From Chryseobacterium sp. SORGH_AS_0447 (lineage in GTDB: Bacteria; Bacteroidota; Bacteroidia; Flavobacteriales; Weeksellaceae): DNA of 64,000 nucleotides. Each line of letters opens with the position of its first letter. Positions within the stretch are counted from its first letter, which is position 1. Under the pieces are notes generated by a model. The model worked only from the letters and a program-made list of their open reading frames with translations, was not told the DNA's origin and did no database searches. Location of the stretch: assembly GCF_030818695.1 (NCBI RefSeq), contig NZ_JAUTAR010000001.1, forward strand, positions 2,350,501 through 2,414,500, given 5' to 3'. Positions 10,483-18,621 of the stretch are shown piece by piece. The position numbers and the translations under genes are program-made.

Positions 10483-10931
10483 ATTCTCCGCAAATCGTAC
10501 ACTCTTTACAAATATTTTCTAATATACACTCAATCCGATGAGCCTTGAAAGGGCATTACATCAACAGCACCGGGTGAAGCCCGGTGTCACAATTAAACAG
10601 CCATCCAAGCCCTGAAAGGGCGAAATCTTTACAGCCCATCCGATACATAAAAATCTTTGATTTTTAAAACTTTTGTGCACTTTAAGCATCTGCTATTAAG
10701 CTTTACTTAGCAGCATCTATATCTTTTGTACCTTTTGCGGTTTAAAAATCAACCGTTAACACAATTTAACGGTAGAGCCATTAAAAATCTTTGATTTTAA
10801 ATCTCCTATACTCTGAAATATGCGCAATCCATCAATCTAAAATCTCATGTGCCCAATGTGTTAAAAACTTTTCCGCCATATTAATATAACTATGCAAATC
10901 CCACGGCCAAGTTTTTGTATTTCCGTTTACC
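10483..10931. other. Repeat-rich intergenic stretch downstream of typA
   Basis: No gene. It contains short palindromic repeats such as CACCGGGTGAAGCCCGGTG (about 10569-10587) and GCCCTGAAAGGGC (about 10610-10622), then two copies of the AAAAATCTTTGATTTT palindrome at 10649 and 10783. The second is followed by an ATATGCGCAATCCATCAATC block like the units upstream of typA. Confidence 0.65.
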
Positions 10932-12041
10932 ATGTACATCATCAAACGAATATTTTTTACGTTAATAATAATCTTTACCGCAACCGCCTGTAAAGAACTG
11001 AAGATACCCGGCAAAATCTTCGAGTCTTCCGAAAGGTCAAAGTACGAACGCAGTTTTTCAGGTGCCGACAGTCTGATGGCACAGTGGAAAAGCAGCTTTT
11101 CTTCAGCTGTTGCCAATCGGCTTATGGTAGGGGAGAGCAATGCTTTCACCTTTTTTGCCAACCAGCCGCAACAGCATGCGGTCGGATATTCCCTCGAATT
11201 GAAGAAAGGGGATCAGCTGGTGATTGAAGCATCAGGAATGACTCCACCGGCTAAAATATTTGTAGATGTTTTCGAGCCTGGCACAGATACCGGAAAAGCC
11301 AAAAGTGAAATCCTGGAAAACGGAAAATTCACCCGGTTTACGGAAACCAGCGGTTTACATAAAGTCGTTATTCAGCCTGAAATCGGATACCGCAATAGTT
11401 TTGAAATGAAAATATACACTCAGCCATCCATCGCATTTCCTGTAGCGGGAAAGGGCAACCGGGATGTTCAGAGCTTTTGGGGAGCCAGCCGTGACGGAGG
11501 CGGAAGAAGCCATGAAGGCGTTGACATCTTTGCACCACGAGGAACGCCTATCGTAGCGGTAACCGACGGATTCATTACCCGTACCGGAAATCAGGGACTG
11601 GGCGGGAAACAGGTGTGGCTCCGTGACGGCATTCTGGGAAATTCCTATTATTACGCCCATCTCGACAGCATTCTGACGGAGGGCGGAAGGCAGGTAAAAA
11701 CAGGTGATACCTTAGGCCGGATTGGAAATACCGGTAATGCTGCCGGAGGCCCGACCCACTTACATTTCGGAATCTATACGACCGGAGGTGCGGTTGATCC
11801 TTATCCATACCTGCGAAAACGGTCTATTCAGGCTTCCGGAACTGCTGCAAAATTGCCGGAAGGAAAATGGATAAAATCCGGAACCAATCTCCGCTCGGGC
11901 CCGGGAACAAAATACGAAATACTTTCTACAATCAACACTAAAATGCCTGTTGAAATCCTTACGGCATTCGGTTCCTGGTATCATATAAAAACGGCAGACG
12001 GCAAGCAGGGGTTTGTACAAGGCGAAAGATTGCAGAAATAA
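10932..12041 (+). CDS. M23 peptidase lipoprotein with C-terminal SH3 domain
   Basis: A 369-residue predicted lipoprotein: a basic start, a hydrophobic stretch and the lipobox TATAC (Cys20), so it is probably anchored in a cell-envelope membrane. After a beta-rich region of about 150 residues comes a LytM/M23 zinc peptidase domain with HEGVDIFAPRGTPI (His and Asp ligands) and the THLHFGIY catalytic/ligand motif. The last 65 residues form a bacterial SH3 domain (NLRSGPGTKYEILSTI, GSWYHIKTADGKQGFV). Both metal-binding motifs are intact, so it should be an active endopeptidase cutting peptidoglycan cross-links; the SH3 domain probably binds the wall. It stands alone, with repeats upstream and the GHL10 lipoprotein gene 143 bases downstream. 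Confidence 0.9.
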   Translation: MYIIKRIFFTLIIIFTATACKELKIPGKIFESSERSKYERSFSGADSLMAQWKSSFSSAVANRLMVGESNAFTFFANQPQQHAVGYSLELKKGDQLVIEASGMTPPAKIFVDVFEPGTDTGKAKSEILENGKFTRFTETSGLHKVVIQPEIGYRNSFEMKIYTQPSIAFPVAGKGNRDVQSFWGASRDGGGRSHEGVDIFAPRGTPIVAVTDGFITRTGNQGLGGKQVWLRDGILGNSYYYAHLDSILTEGGRQVKTGDTLGRIGNTGNAAGGPTHLHFGIYTTGGAVDPYPYLRKRSIQASGTAAKLPEGKWIKSGTNLRSGPGTKYEILSTINTKMPVEILTAFGSWYHIKTADGKQGFVQGERLQK

Positions 12042-12172
12042 TAATATTTAATTTAATGAATTAACCATAAATACGGATAATGGTCCGGATCATAGATTAT
12101 CTCAAAACACCAATAATTTTTTGATGTTGTAAAACTTAACCCTTCCATGTTATTTAAAATAAAAGATTCCCT

Positions 12173-12180
12173 TATTTTTG
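12173..12180 (+). promoter_or_regulatory. Minus-7 element TATTTTTG of the GHL10 gene
   Basis: TATTTTTG ends 4 bases before the ATG at 12185; no good TTG is seen at the right distance. The transcript would begin near the start codon. Confidence 0.5.
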
Positions 12181-12184
12181 TGAA

Positions 12185-13762
12185 ATGAACATCCGAAATA
12201 TTAACTATACCCTCTTTTTCTTTTCAGCTATTACAATGGCTTCCTGTGCTTCACAGAAGGCAGCTACTCCCGTTAAACCTCCTATAAAATCTGAGAATCC
12301 TGCGCTTCCTCCAAAACCGGTAGCTGCTATTCCTCCTGATGAAACCTTCAGGACCATCCTTCCTGAAATCAAAAGGGAATTCCGGGGTGCCTGGATCGCG
12401 AGTGTAGCAAACATCAACTGGCCTTCAAGAAATAACTTATCAGTGGAACAGCAGAAAGCAGAAGCGATTGCCATGCTGGGTATGCTAAAAGACAATAATT
12501 TTAATGCGGTGATTTTCCAGGCGCGGCCATCGGCAGATGCTTTATATACAAGCAACCTGGAGCCGTGGTCCTACTTTTTAACAGGGCAGACCGGTGTAGC
12601 ACCTTATCCGAATTATGATCCTTTACAATTTTGGACTGAAGAAGCCCATAAAAGGGGACTTGAGCTCCATGTTTGGCTGAATCCTTACCGCGCTCATCAC
12701 TCCAACGGAGGTTCTCCGAACAGCCTGTCGATGGTCAATAAACTTTCCGATATTGTGATCCGGCTGAAAAACGGAATGTACTGGTTTGATCCTGCAGATC
12801 CGAAAACACAGGGACACGTTTCCAATGTGGTAAAAGACATTGTAAAGCGGTACGACATCGATGCCGTGCATTTTGATGATTATTTTTATCCGTACGCGAC
12901 GTATAACAAAGGTGCAGATTTTCCGGATAACAAAACCTGGAGCGCTTATGTGAGCAGCGGCGGAACCTTAAGCAGAGCAGACTGGAGGAGAGATAACGTA
13001 AATAAATTTGTGGAACGGATTTATAAAGAAATCCATGCAGAGAAAAATTATGTGAAATTCGGGATCAGTCCGTTCGGGATCTGGAAACCGGGTTATCCTG
13101 CAGGAATTACTGGTTCTTCGCAATACGACGAGTTGTACGCCGATGCCAAATTATGGCTGAACAAAGGCTGGGTCGATTATTTTTCGCCTCAGCTGTACTG
13201 GCCGATTGAATCCAAAGGTCAGCCGTTTGAAGCCTTGCTGCAATGGTGGAAATCTGAAAATACCCTGAACCGTCACCTCTGGCCGGGATTAAATACAGTG
13301 GAAATAAAATCTCCAGACCGCCCGGCGGAAATCAGGGATCAGATCGAAGTTTCAAGACAGGTGTTGGGCAACGACGCCGGGGAAATCCACTGGAGCATTG
13401 CCGGACTTACGAAAAATGCAAACATGCTGCCCGTGTTAAAAAACGGTCCATATAAAGAAAAAGCGCTTGTCCCAAAATCTCCGTGGATCAAAACAATGCC
13501 TTTGCAGACCCCGAGCCTTTTCATCAATAACACGGGAAGTTCCGTACAGGTAAGCTGGAGTACAAAAAATATAAAAGACGTCTTCCAATGGATCCTTTTT
13601 ACACAATACAATGGGGTATGGGAAACCGAAATCCTCACTCTCGATCAGCTTTCAAAAGAGATTCCCATGACAAAAGACGGAAAAATACTGAATGCCGCAG
13701 CCATTAAAGCCGTTGACCGACTGGGCAATGAAAGTGACTATACTGCGAAAAAAATACAATAA
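12185..13762 (+). CDS. GHL10 (DUF187) family glycosidase-like lipoprotein
   Basis: A 525-residue protein of the family-10-like glycosyl hydrolase group (GHL10, formerly DUF187, like YngK). It starts with a lipoprotein signal ending in MASCAS, so it is probably an envelope lipoprotein. The domain begins at REFRGAWIASVANINWPS (near residue 63) and contains FQARPSADALY, LELHVWLNPYRAH, the acidic motif DAVHFDDYFYPY and FGISPFGIW, all typical of the TIM-barrel family. A small C-terminal beta domain (residues about 430-525) resembles a fibronectin-like fold. The substrate is unknown; a peptidoglycan-related glycan is plausible. Its neighbour is the M23 lipoprotein, which also fits a cell-wall role. 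A terminator follows. Confidence 0.88.
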   Translation: MNIRNINYTLFFFSAITMASCASQKAATPVKPPIKSENPALPPKPVAAIPPDETFRTILPEIKREFRGAWIASVANINWPSRNNLSVEQQKAEAIAMLGMLKDNNFNAVIFQARPSADALYTSNLEPWSYFLTGQTGVAPYPNYDPLQFWTEEAHKRGLELHVWLNPYRAHHSNGGSPNSLSMVNKLSDIVIRLKNGMYWFDPADPKTQGHVSNVVKDIVKRYDIDAVHFDDYFYPYATYNKGADFPDNKTWSAYVSSGGTLSRADWRRDNVNKFVERIYKEIHAEKNYVKFGISPFGIWKPGYPAGITGSSQYDELYADAKLWLNKGWVDYFSPQLYWPIESKGQPFEALLQWWKSENTLNRHLWPGLNTVEIKSPDRPAEIRDQIEVSRQVLGNDAGEIHWSIAGLTKNANMLPVLKNGPYKEKALVPKSPWIKTMPLQTPSLFINNTGSSVQVSWSTKNIKDVFQWILFTQYNGVWETEILTLDQLSKEIPMTKDGKILNAAAIKAVDRLGNESDYTAKKIQ

Positions 13763-13781
13763 GCACACTTTTAAAAGAACT

Positions 13782-13815
13782 AAATTCCTGCAATCATTCT
13801 GCAGGAATTTTTTTT
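13782..13815 (+). terminator. Rho-independent terminator of the GHL10 gene
   Basis: AAATTCCTGCA and TGCAGGAATTT form an 11-bp stem around ATCATTC, followed by T residues. Confidence 0.9.
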
Positions 13816-14241
13816 GCTCTAAATATTGTTGTATGCAGGTGAATGGTGAATCGTCAATTTTGCTCCGCAAGTGAATGTTTATGACTAAAAACAGAATTAT
13901 ATCAAATTTTATCATTTAACTGGAAAGGCCGGATTCACCATTGATCATTACATTAAAATGCTAAATTGCTGGACTGAAGCAGAAGCAAAAGACCAATGCC
14001 CTAGCCCCGATTGCAGCGGAAATCCTTTTTTGAAAAAAAAGATTGCAGCGGAAAGCGGGAAAAAGCTCCTGAAAAAGACGCCAGACGGCAGGATGAAACA
14101 AAGGACGTAACTGGGTAAAATCCCAGTCTGGGCAATGGAAGAAGTTTAGAATAACTTTAAATTACTGCATAAAATATAGTATTTCAGTATTTTAGGGAGT
14201 GTATGAAATTGTCTCGTAAAACAGACAGAATTTCTCGGAAC
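13816..14241. other. Intergenic stretch with two repeat types
   Basis: It holds a GGTGAATGGTGAATCGTC repeat (about 13839-13874) and the extragenic element at 13998-14078. A 50-codon frame from ATG 13958 to TAA 14110 crosses the element. It has no family similarity that I recognise and its sequence is dictated by the repeat, so I do not call it a gene. Confidence 0.6.
13998..14078 (+). repeat. Extragenic repeat element with conserved ends (plus orientation)
   Basis: Starts GCCCTAGCCCCGATTGCAGC, has a hairpin-prone CCTTTTTTGAAAAAAAAG centre, and ends GCGGAAAGCGGGAAAAAGCT then CCTGAAAAA. It is the second, shorter copy of the element seen on the minus strand at 7513-7650. Confidence 0.6.
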
Positions 14242-14249
14242 TATTTTTG
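14242..14249 (+). promoter_or_regulatory. Minus-7 element of the ferritin gene
   Basis: TATTTTTG, 36 bases before the ATG. No iron-box palindrome was recognised next to it. Confidence 0.5.
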
Positions 14250-14285
14250 CATCGATAGCTACATAATCACTAAAAAATATGAATT

Positions 14286-14837
14286 ATGAATACGAACAGA
14301 CTTTCGGCTAAACTTGAACAGGCACTCAGTGATCAGATGAATACAGAAGATTTACAGTCAAGAACCTATTTCTCATACGGAATCTGGGCTGCTGATAAAG
14401 GGTATGCCGGAATCTCGAATTTTTTATTCCGTCACGCACAAGAAGAGAGGGATCATGCCGTAAAATTTATGCAGTATGTGCTGAACAGAGGCGGAAAGCC
14501 GAAAATTACAGAACTTGCCGCACCGGGAGAAGAACCGACAAGTCTTACGCATTGCTTCGACCTGGTATTCCAGCATGAAGTGAATAATACGACTGCTATT
14601 TATAAGCTTGTTGATATGGCCTTCGAAGAAAAAGATTGGGCTTCCTGGAATTTCCTTCAGTGGTTTGTAAAAGAACAGATTGAAGAAGAAACATTTGCCA
14701 TGAACCTGATCGATAAATTAAAAATTGCAGGAGGAGACAGAGCATCCGACGAATCGCTGTTTACTCTTGACAAAACCCTTGAAACATTACCGGATGACGC
14801 TGAGCAGGCACAGGATGCCACAGGCGCTAATCCATAA
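14286..14837 (+). CDS. Ferritin (non-heme)
   Basis: A 183-residue ferritin, forming the 24-subunit iron storage shell in the cytoplasm. The ferroxidase ligands align with E. coli FtnA: Glu21 in MNTEDLQS, Glu54 and His57 in AQEERDHA, the Glu of FQHEVNN, and the FVKEQIEEE helix. The last 20 residues are acidic and Gly/Ala-rich and extend slightly past the usual end. No Met-heme ligand pattern is seen, so FtnA-type rather than bacterioferritin. It has its own minus-7 element and its own terminator, and so is probably monocistronic. Confidence 0.95.
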   Translation: MNTNRLSAKLEQALSDQMNTEDLQSRTYFSYGIWAADKGYAGISNFLFRHAQEERDHAVKFMQYVLNRGGKPKITELAAPGEEPTSLTHCFDLVFQHEVNNTTAIYKLVDMAFEEKDWASWNFLQWFVKEQIEEETFAMNLIDKLKIAGGDRASDESLFTLDKTLETLPDDAEQAQDATGANP

Positions 14838-14873
14838 CATACAAAACACCCACTGAAAGAAAATTTATTTAAG

Positions 14874-14900
14874 ATCTGCCGAACTCCGGCAGATTTTTTT
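14874..14900 (+). terminator. Rho-independent terminator of the ferritin gene
   Basis: ATCTGCCG and CGGCAGAT form an 8-bp stem around AACTC, followed by a T run. Confidence 0.92.
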
Positions 14901-14915
14901 ATTATGAAACTCCCG

Positions 14916-14936
14916 TTAAAATCACTATCTTTGCAC
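14916..14936 (+). promoter_or_regulatory. ychF promoter, minus-7 TATCTTTG
   Basis: TATCTTTG at 14926-14933 inside a block of 21 bases that is 20/21 identical to the typA minus-7 region (8556-8576). The start codon is about 70 bases downstream, so the leader is fairly long. Confidence 0.65.
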
Positions 14937-15004
14937 GCTGAAAGTTCAGGGTTTTCATAACATCAAATTCTGAACGGTAAACATTAAACTTTGAATCTTA
15001 CGTT

Positions 15005-16096
15005 ATGAAATGTGGAATCGTAGGCTTACCGAATGTAGGTAAATCAACTCTTTTTAACTGTCTGAGCAACGCCAAAGCCCAGTCGGCCAACTATCCTTTC
15101 TGTACCATCGAGCCGAATCTCGGAACGGTTTCCGTACCGGATCACCGGTTGTTTGAACTGGAGAAAATAGTAAAACCTGAAAGAGTTCTGCCAGCGGTAG
15201 TGGAAATCGTAGACATTGCAGGTCTTGTAAAAGGGGCCAGCAAAGGAGAAGGTTTGGGAAATCAGTTCCTTGCCAATATCCGGGAGTGTGAGGCAATCAT
15301 CCACGTTTTAAGATGTTTTGATAATGGAAATATCGTTCACGTAGAAGGTTCGGTAGATCCTTTGAGAGATAAGGAGATTATTGATATCGAGCTTCAGCTG
15401 AAAGACCTTGAAACGGTTGGGAAAGCTGTAGAAAAGGCTAAGAAATTCATCAAATCAGGAAAGAAAGATGATATCCTGGTGTATGAAACCCTTCAAAGTC
15501 TTGAAAAATTCTTGGAAGACGGTAAAAATGCAAGGGAATTCGCTACTGACGATGCTACGAAATCAATCATCAGCGATGTTCAGTTATTGACGAATAAGCC
15601 GGTGTTATATGTTTGTAATGTTGATGAAAATTCCATTAAAAACGGTAACGAATGGATTGCTAAAATCGAAGAAATGGCTAAAAATGAAGGAGCTGAAGTC
15701 GTTGTGCTTGCCGCTCAGATTGAAGCTGATATCAACGAACTGGAAACTTTCGAAGAAAGAGAAATTTTCCTTGATGAACTGGGACTTACTGAACCGGGTG
15801 TCAACCGTCTGATCAGAAAAGCATACGATCTTCTGAAACTTCAGACGTATTTTACTGCCGGAGTGAAAGAAGTAAGAGCATGGACGATCGGCCAGGGATG
15901 GACGGCTCCTCAGGCTGCCGGTGTTATCCATACCGATTTTGAGAAAGGTTTTATCCGTGCAGAAGTTATCAAGTATGACGATTATGTAAACTACGGTTCT
16001 GAAGTAAAAGTAAAAGAAGCCGGAAAACTTTCGGTAGAAGGAAAAGAATATATCGTGAAGGACGGCGATATCATGCACTTCAGATTCAACGTATAA
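15005..16096 (+). CDS. ychF: Redox-regulated ATPase/GTPase YchF
   Basis: A 363-residue Obg-family P-loop protein, the bacterial OLA1 homologue, which binds ribosomes and prefers ATP in studied members. G1 is GLPNVGKST (residues 7-15), with NYPFCTIEPNLG as switch I and DIAGLVKGASKGEGLGNQFL as G3/switch II. The usual G4 NKxD is replaced by YVCNVDE, which is the family norm and fits ATP preference. The C-terminal TGS domain (from about residue 280) contains FTAGVKEVRAWTI and ends KDGDIMHFRFNV. Length and all motifs are canonical. It lies alone between the ferritin terminator and its own terminator. Confidence 0.97.
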   Translation: MKCGIVGLPNVGKSTLFNCLSNAKAQSANYPFCTIEPNLGTVSVPDHRLFELEKIVKPERVLPAVVEIVDIAGLVKGASKGEGLGNQFLANIRECEAIIHVLRCFDNGNIVHVEGSVDPLRDKEIIDIELQLKDLETVGKAVEKAKKFIKSGKKDDILVYETLQSLEKFLEDGKNAREFATDDATKSIISDVQLLTNKPVLYVCNVDENSIKNGNEWIAKIEEMAKNEGAEVVVLAAQIEADINELETFEEREIFLDELGLTEPGVNRLIRKAYDLLKLQTYFTAGVKEVRAWTIGQGWTAPQAAGVIHTDFEKGFIRAEVIKYDDYVNYGSEVKVKEAGKLSVEGKEYIVKDGDIMHFRFNV

Positions 16097-16123
16097 GAAG
16101 TATTAAAGTTAGTTATATAAAAA

Positions 16124-16157
16124 AACGCTTCGGAATTTGATTTCCGGAGCGTTTTTT
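16124..16157 (+). terminator. Rho-independent terminator of ychF
   Basis: AACGCTTCGGAA pairs with TTTCCGGAGCGTT with minor mismatch, followed by T residues. Confidence 0.88.
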
Positions 16158-16205
16158 GTCTAAAATTCATCGATTGATGATTTAAGTATTTATTATATGA
16201 ATATA

Positions 16206-16391
16206 TTATTGAGGTCTACACTGTCTTTGTGCACAGGCGTTTGAAATTGTAATACAGCCATATTCATTTAATGGCGGGCATCCATCTACCGTAGGACAGC
16301 TTCCTCCCAGACAATCTGCTAATCCGCCTGTAATAGAGCGTAATTGTTTTTTGTTCAGTTTCTTTCCGTTGATTAAGTTTTGATTTTTCAT
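16206..16391 (-). CDS. Cysteine-rich GG-leader peptide (bacteriocin-like), copy 2
   Basis: A 61-residue peptide: a 23-residue leader ending ITGG and a 38-residue core with six Cys. The leader (NLINGKKLNKKQLRSITGG) is the double-glycine type I associate with Chryseobacterium bacteriocin-like or RiPP precursors. Cys spacing is C-x4-C-x5-C-x7-C-x6-C-x4-C, identical in the neighbouring copy, while many residues between differ. Inferred fate: cleavage after GG by a C39-type exporter, then three disulfides or enzymatic modification. No exporter, peptidase or modifying enzyme is seen within the window. It lies 35 bases after copy 1 on the same strand, so the pair is probably cotranscribed. A toxin role is not shown; a signalling or metal-binding peptide is possible. 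Confidence 0.78.
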   Translation of the reverse strand: MKNQNLINGKKLNKKQLRSITGGLADCLGGSCPTVDGCPPLNEYGCITISNACAQRQCRPQ

Positions 16392-16426
16392 GTGGTAAAT
16401 TTTAATTAGTAAAATACTGTAATTAA

Positions 16427-16612
16427 CTATTGTGGTTTACATTCCTTTTGTGCACAGACATTTGAAATCGTGATGCAACCATATTCGTTTAATATCGGGC
16501 ATCCACCTGGTGTAGGGCAATTACTTTCTAAACAGTTTAAAAGCCCGCCTGTAATAAAGCGCAATTGTTTTTTGTTCAGTTTCTTCCCATTGATTAGATT
16601 TTGATTTTTCAT
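16427..16612 (-). CDS. Cysteine-rich GG-leader peptide (bacteriocin-like), copy 1
   Basis: A 61-residue paralogue of the peptide at 16206: the leader differs at one residue of 23 (LRFITGG instead of LRSITGG). The core begins LLNCLESNCPTPGGC and shares the central CPxLNEYGCITISNxCAQ block and the six-Cys spacing. Substitutions concentrate in the first third of the core and at the C-terminus (KECKPQ versus RQCRPQ), as expected for two related mature products. It is the promoter-proximal gene of the pair and diverges from the AraC-type regulator gene whose promoter lies about 125 bases away. No terminator or clear TAnnTTTG was identified for it. Confidence 0.78.
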   Translation of the reverse strand: MKNQNLINGKKLNKKQLRFITGGLLNCLESNCPTPGGCPILNEYGCITISNVCAQKECKPQ

Positions 16613-16736
16613 AATGAATACTGTTTTAATTTGATTGTCACTAATTTATGAAATAAACAGATATTATATCACTTTGCTTTGAAAAAAAATAAAAAATTTT
16701 TATTTCAGAATGTTTATCGTGAAAATTTTTATTTCT

Positions 16737-16744
16737 TACATTTG
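16737..16744 (+). promoter_or_regulatory. Minus-7 element of the AraC-family gene
   Basis: TACATTTG, 15 bases before the ATG at 16760, in the space shared with the divergent peptide genes. Confidence 0.55.
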
Positions 16745-16759
16745 AATTTTACAAATCCC

Positions 16760-17710
16760 ATGATGCAAAAGACAGCCCATACAACCTACACTTCATTAGA
16801 TGATTTTTACCGCGAAATGACCGCTAAGCTCGGTATGGATATAGAATCTGTTTTTCCGAAAGGACTGCATAAAGATATAGGGCATTTTAATGTCTTTGAT
16901 ATAGCACAAACAATTGAGAAAGTAAAAGCCACGGCAGAAATGCCCTACAACAGAAGGAAATATTACAAGATTAGCCTGATCCGTGGAAGAAACAGGGCTG
17001 AATACGCCGATAAGGTCATTCAGATAAAGAAGAATGCTTTGTTATTTGCCACACCAAGGGTTCCCTATCATTGGATCCCGGAAGATCCCGACCAATCGGG
17101 GAGTTTCTGCGTTTTTACCGAAGATTTTTTCATTAAAGATAAATCGCATACCACTCTGGAAGACCTTCCGATTTTTCAGCCGGGAAATATTCCCCTGTTT
17201 GAAATAGATGATGAACTGGCAGACGAAATTGAACTTTTATACGGTAAGATAAAAAACGAGATCAATTCGGATTATATTTTTAAGTATGACCTGATCCGTA
17301 ATTATGTGCTGGAATTGATCCATTACGGACAGAAACTACAGCCGGCTTCGAAGTTATCAACCTCCCAGGATGCCTCAATGAGGGTAGTGTCTTTATTTAT
17401 AGAATTGCTGGAAAGGCAGTTTCCTATCGAATCGTCCAACCAGAGGCTGCAATTGAAAACAGCAAAAGATTATGCCGACAGGCTTGCCGTTCATGTAAAT
17501 TACCTGAATAAAAAACTCAAGGAAAGTACCGGAAAGACGACCACTGAGATTATTGCTGAAAGAATGATCCAGGAAGCGAAGATCCTGCTGAAACAGACAA
17601 AATGGAATGTTTCGGAGATCGCTTATGCTTTAGGCTTTGAGGAGATTGCCCATTTTTCTAATTTTTTTAAAAAGAAAACGTCGATGGCGCCTCTGGAATT
17701 TCGTTCGTGA
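16760..17710 (+). CDS. AraC-family transcriptional regulator
   Basis: A 316-residue regulator: an N-terminal cupin-like sensor region (residues about 1-180) and a C-terminal AraC/XylS double helix-turn-helix (last 100 residues). The signature is visible in LAVHVNYLNKKLKESTGKTTTEII, ILLKQTKWNVSEIAYALGFE and FSNFFKKKTSMAPLEFR. The start at 16760 (or ATG 16763) follows a minus-7 element; the frame extends to 16679 but the extra 27 residues overlap the promoter. The next gene, an SDR oxidoreductase 77 bases downstream on the same strand, is the usual kind of AraC target. The divergent peptide genes are a second possible target. Confidence 0.88.
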   Translation: MMQKTAHTTYTSLDDFYREMTAKLGMDIESVFPKGLHKDIGHFNVFDIAQTIEKVKATAEMPYNRRKYYKISLIRGRNRAEYADKVIQIKKNALLFATPRVPYHWIPEDPDQSGSFCVFTEDFFIKDKSHTTLEDLPIFQPGNIPLFEIDDELADEIELLYGKIKNEINSDYIFKYDLIRNYVLELIHYGQKLQPASKLSTSQDASMRVVSLFIELLERQFPIESSNQRLQLKTAKDYADRLAVHVNYLNKKLKESTGKTTTEIIAERMIQEAKILLKQTKWNVSEIAYALGFEEIAHFSNFFKKKTSMAPLEFRS

Positions 17711-17787
17711 TTTGAATTTTGCAAATTTACGTTTGAATCAGACAAACGCAATGCCCTTTAATTATCCCAACTTTGTACCATCAAAAA

Positions 17788-18564
17788 ATGAAATCTATAA
17801 TGGAAACAAGAACAAAAATTGCATTGATCACAGGCGGAAGCCGGGGCTTAGGAAAAAATTCAGCCTTAAAAATCGCCCAGAAAGGACTGGATGTCATCAT
17901 TACGTATAAAAGCAATAAAGAAGAAGCCGACAAGGTAGTGGCTGAAATCCAGGCATTGGGCAGAAAAGCAATTGCTTACCAGCTGGACACCAAAGACGTT
18001 AGCAGTTTTGATGCATTGGTAAAAACGGTTGGCGATCATCTTGAAGAAAACACAGGAAGCAGAAACATCGATTTCCTGGTAAACAATGCCGGAACCGCTC
18101 TTTACGCTCCGATTACCGAAGTAACGGAAGAACAGCTGGATGATGTAGTGGATATCCACTTCAAAGGGGTATTTTTCTTAACCCAGAAGTTTTTACCTTT
18201 TATCAATGAGGGCGGCGGAATCATCAATGTTTCTTCAGGGCTGGCACGGTTTGCTCTTCCGGGATCATCCGTGTACGGTTCTATTAAGGCTGCTGTTGAC
18301 ATGCTAACGAAATACCAGGCGAAAGAACTTGGAGCAAGAAGAATCAAATCCAATGTGGTGGCTCCGGGCGCAATAGAAACGGATTTTGGCGGCGGAAGAA
18401 CGAGAGACGATGAGCATGTAAATGCTATGGTAGCCGGTGCGACTGCTTTGGGCAGAGCAGGGCTTCCTGATGACATCGGTGGAGTAGTAGCTTTCCTTTG
18501 TACGGAAGATGCCGGCTGGATCAACGGCCAGAGAATTGAAGCATCCGGCGGGATGTTTTTATAG
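17788..18564 (+). CDS. Short-chain dehydrogenase/reductase (SDR)
   Basis: A 258-residue classical SDR. The Rossmann NAD(P) motif is TGGSRGLG (residues 15-22), followed by VNNAGTA, the catalytic Ser in INVSSGLARFA, Tyr and Lys in VYGSIKAAVD, and the PGAIETDF segment after the active site. ENTGSRNIDF is an insertion often seen in this FabG-like subgroup. A basic residue in the Gly-rich loop (Arg19) points to NADPH. It lies downstream of an AraC regulator and is probably induced by it; the substrate cannot be told. Start chosen at ATG 17788; ATG 17800 is also possible. Ends at a strong bidirectional terminator. Confidence 0.9.
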   Translation: MKSIMETRTKIALITGGSRGLGKNSALKIAQKGLDVIITYKSNKEEADKVVAEIQALGRKAIAYQLDTKDVSSFDALVKTVGDHLEENTGSRNIDFLVNNAGTALYAPITEVTEEQLDDVVDIHFKGVFFLTQKFLPFINEGGGIINVSSGLARFALPGSSVYGSIKAAVDMLTKYQAKELGARRIKSNVVAPGAIETDFGGGRTRDDEHVNAMVAGATALGRAGLPDDIGGVVAFLCTEDAGWINGQRIEASGGMFL

Positions 18565-18576
18565 TTGGAAATGATG

Positions 18577-18620
18577 AAAAAAGTCCGGTGATTTCGAAAG
18601 TCTCAATCACCGGACTTTTT
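18577..18620. terminator. Bidirectional terminator between SDR and aminotransferase genes
   Basis: AAAAAGTCCGGTGATT and AATCACCGGACTTTTT form a perfect 16-bp stem around an 11-base loop, with T runs on both strands. Confidence 0.95.
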
Positions 18621-18621
18621 A

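Noticed and set aside
13958..14110. 50-codon ORF over the extragenic element
   Set aside because: Its sequence is fixed by a non-coding repeat that occurs elsewhere in the other orientation; no family similarity or promoter.
14150..14285. Possible iron-responsive operator in front of ferritin
   Set aside because: No Fur-box palindrome could be seen; only the minus-7 element is supported.
16679..16759. N-terminal extension of the AraC regulator
   Set aside because: It covers the minus-7 element TACATTTG and has no conserved residues; ATG 16760 is the better start.
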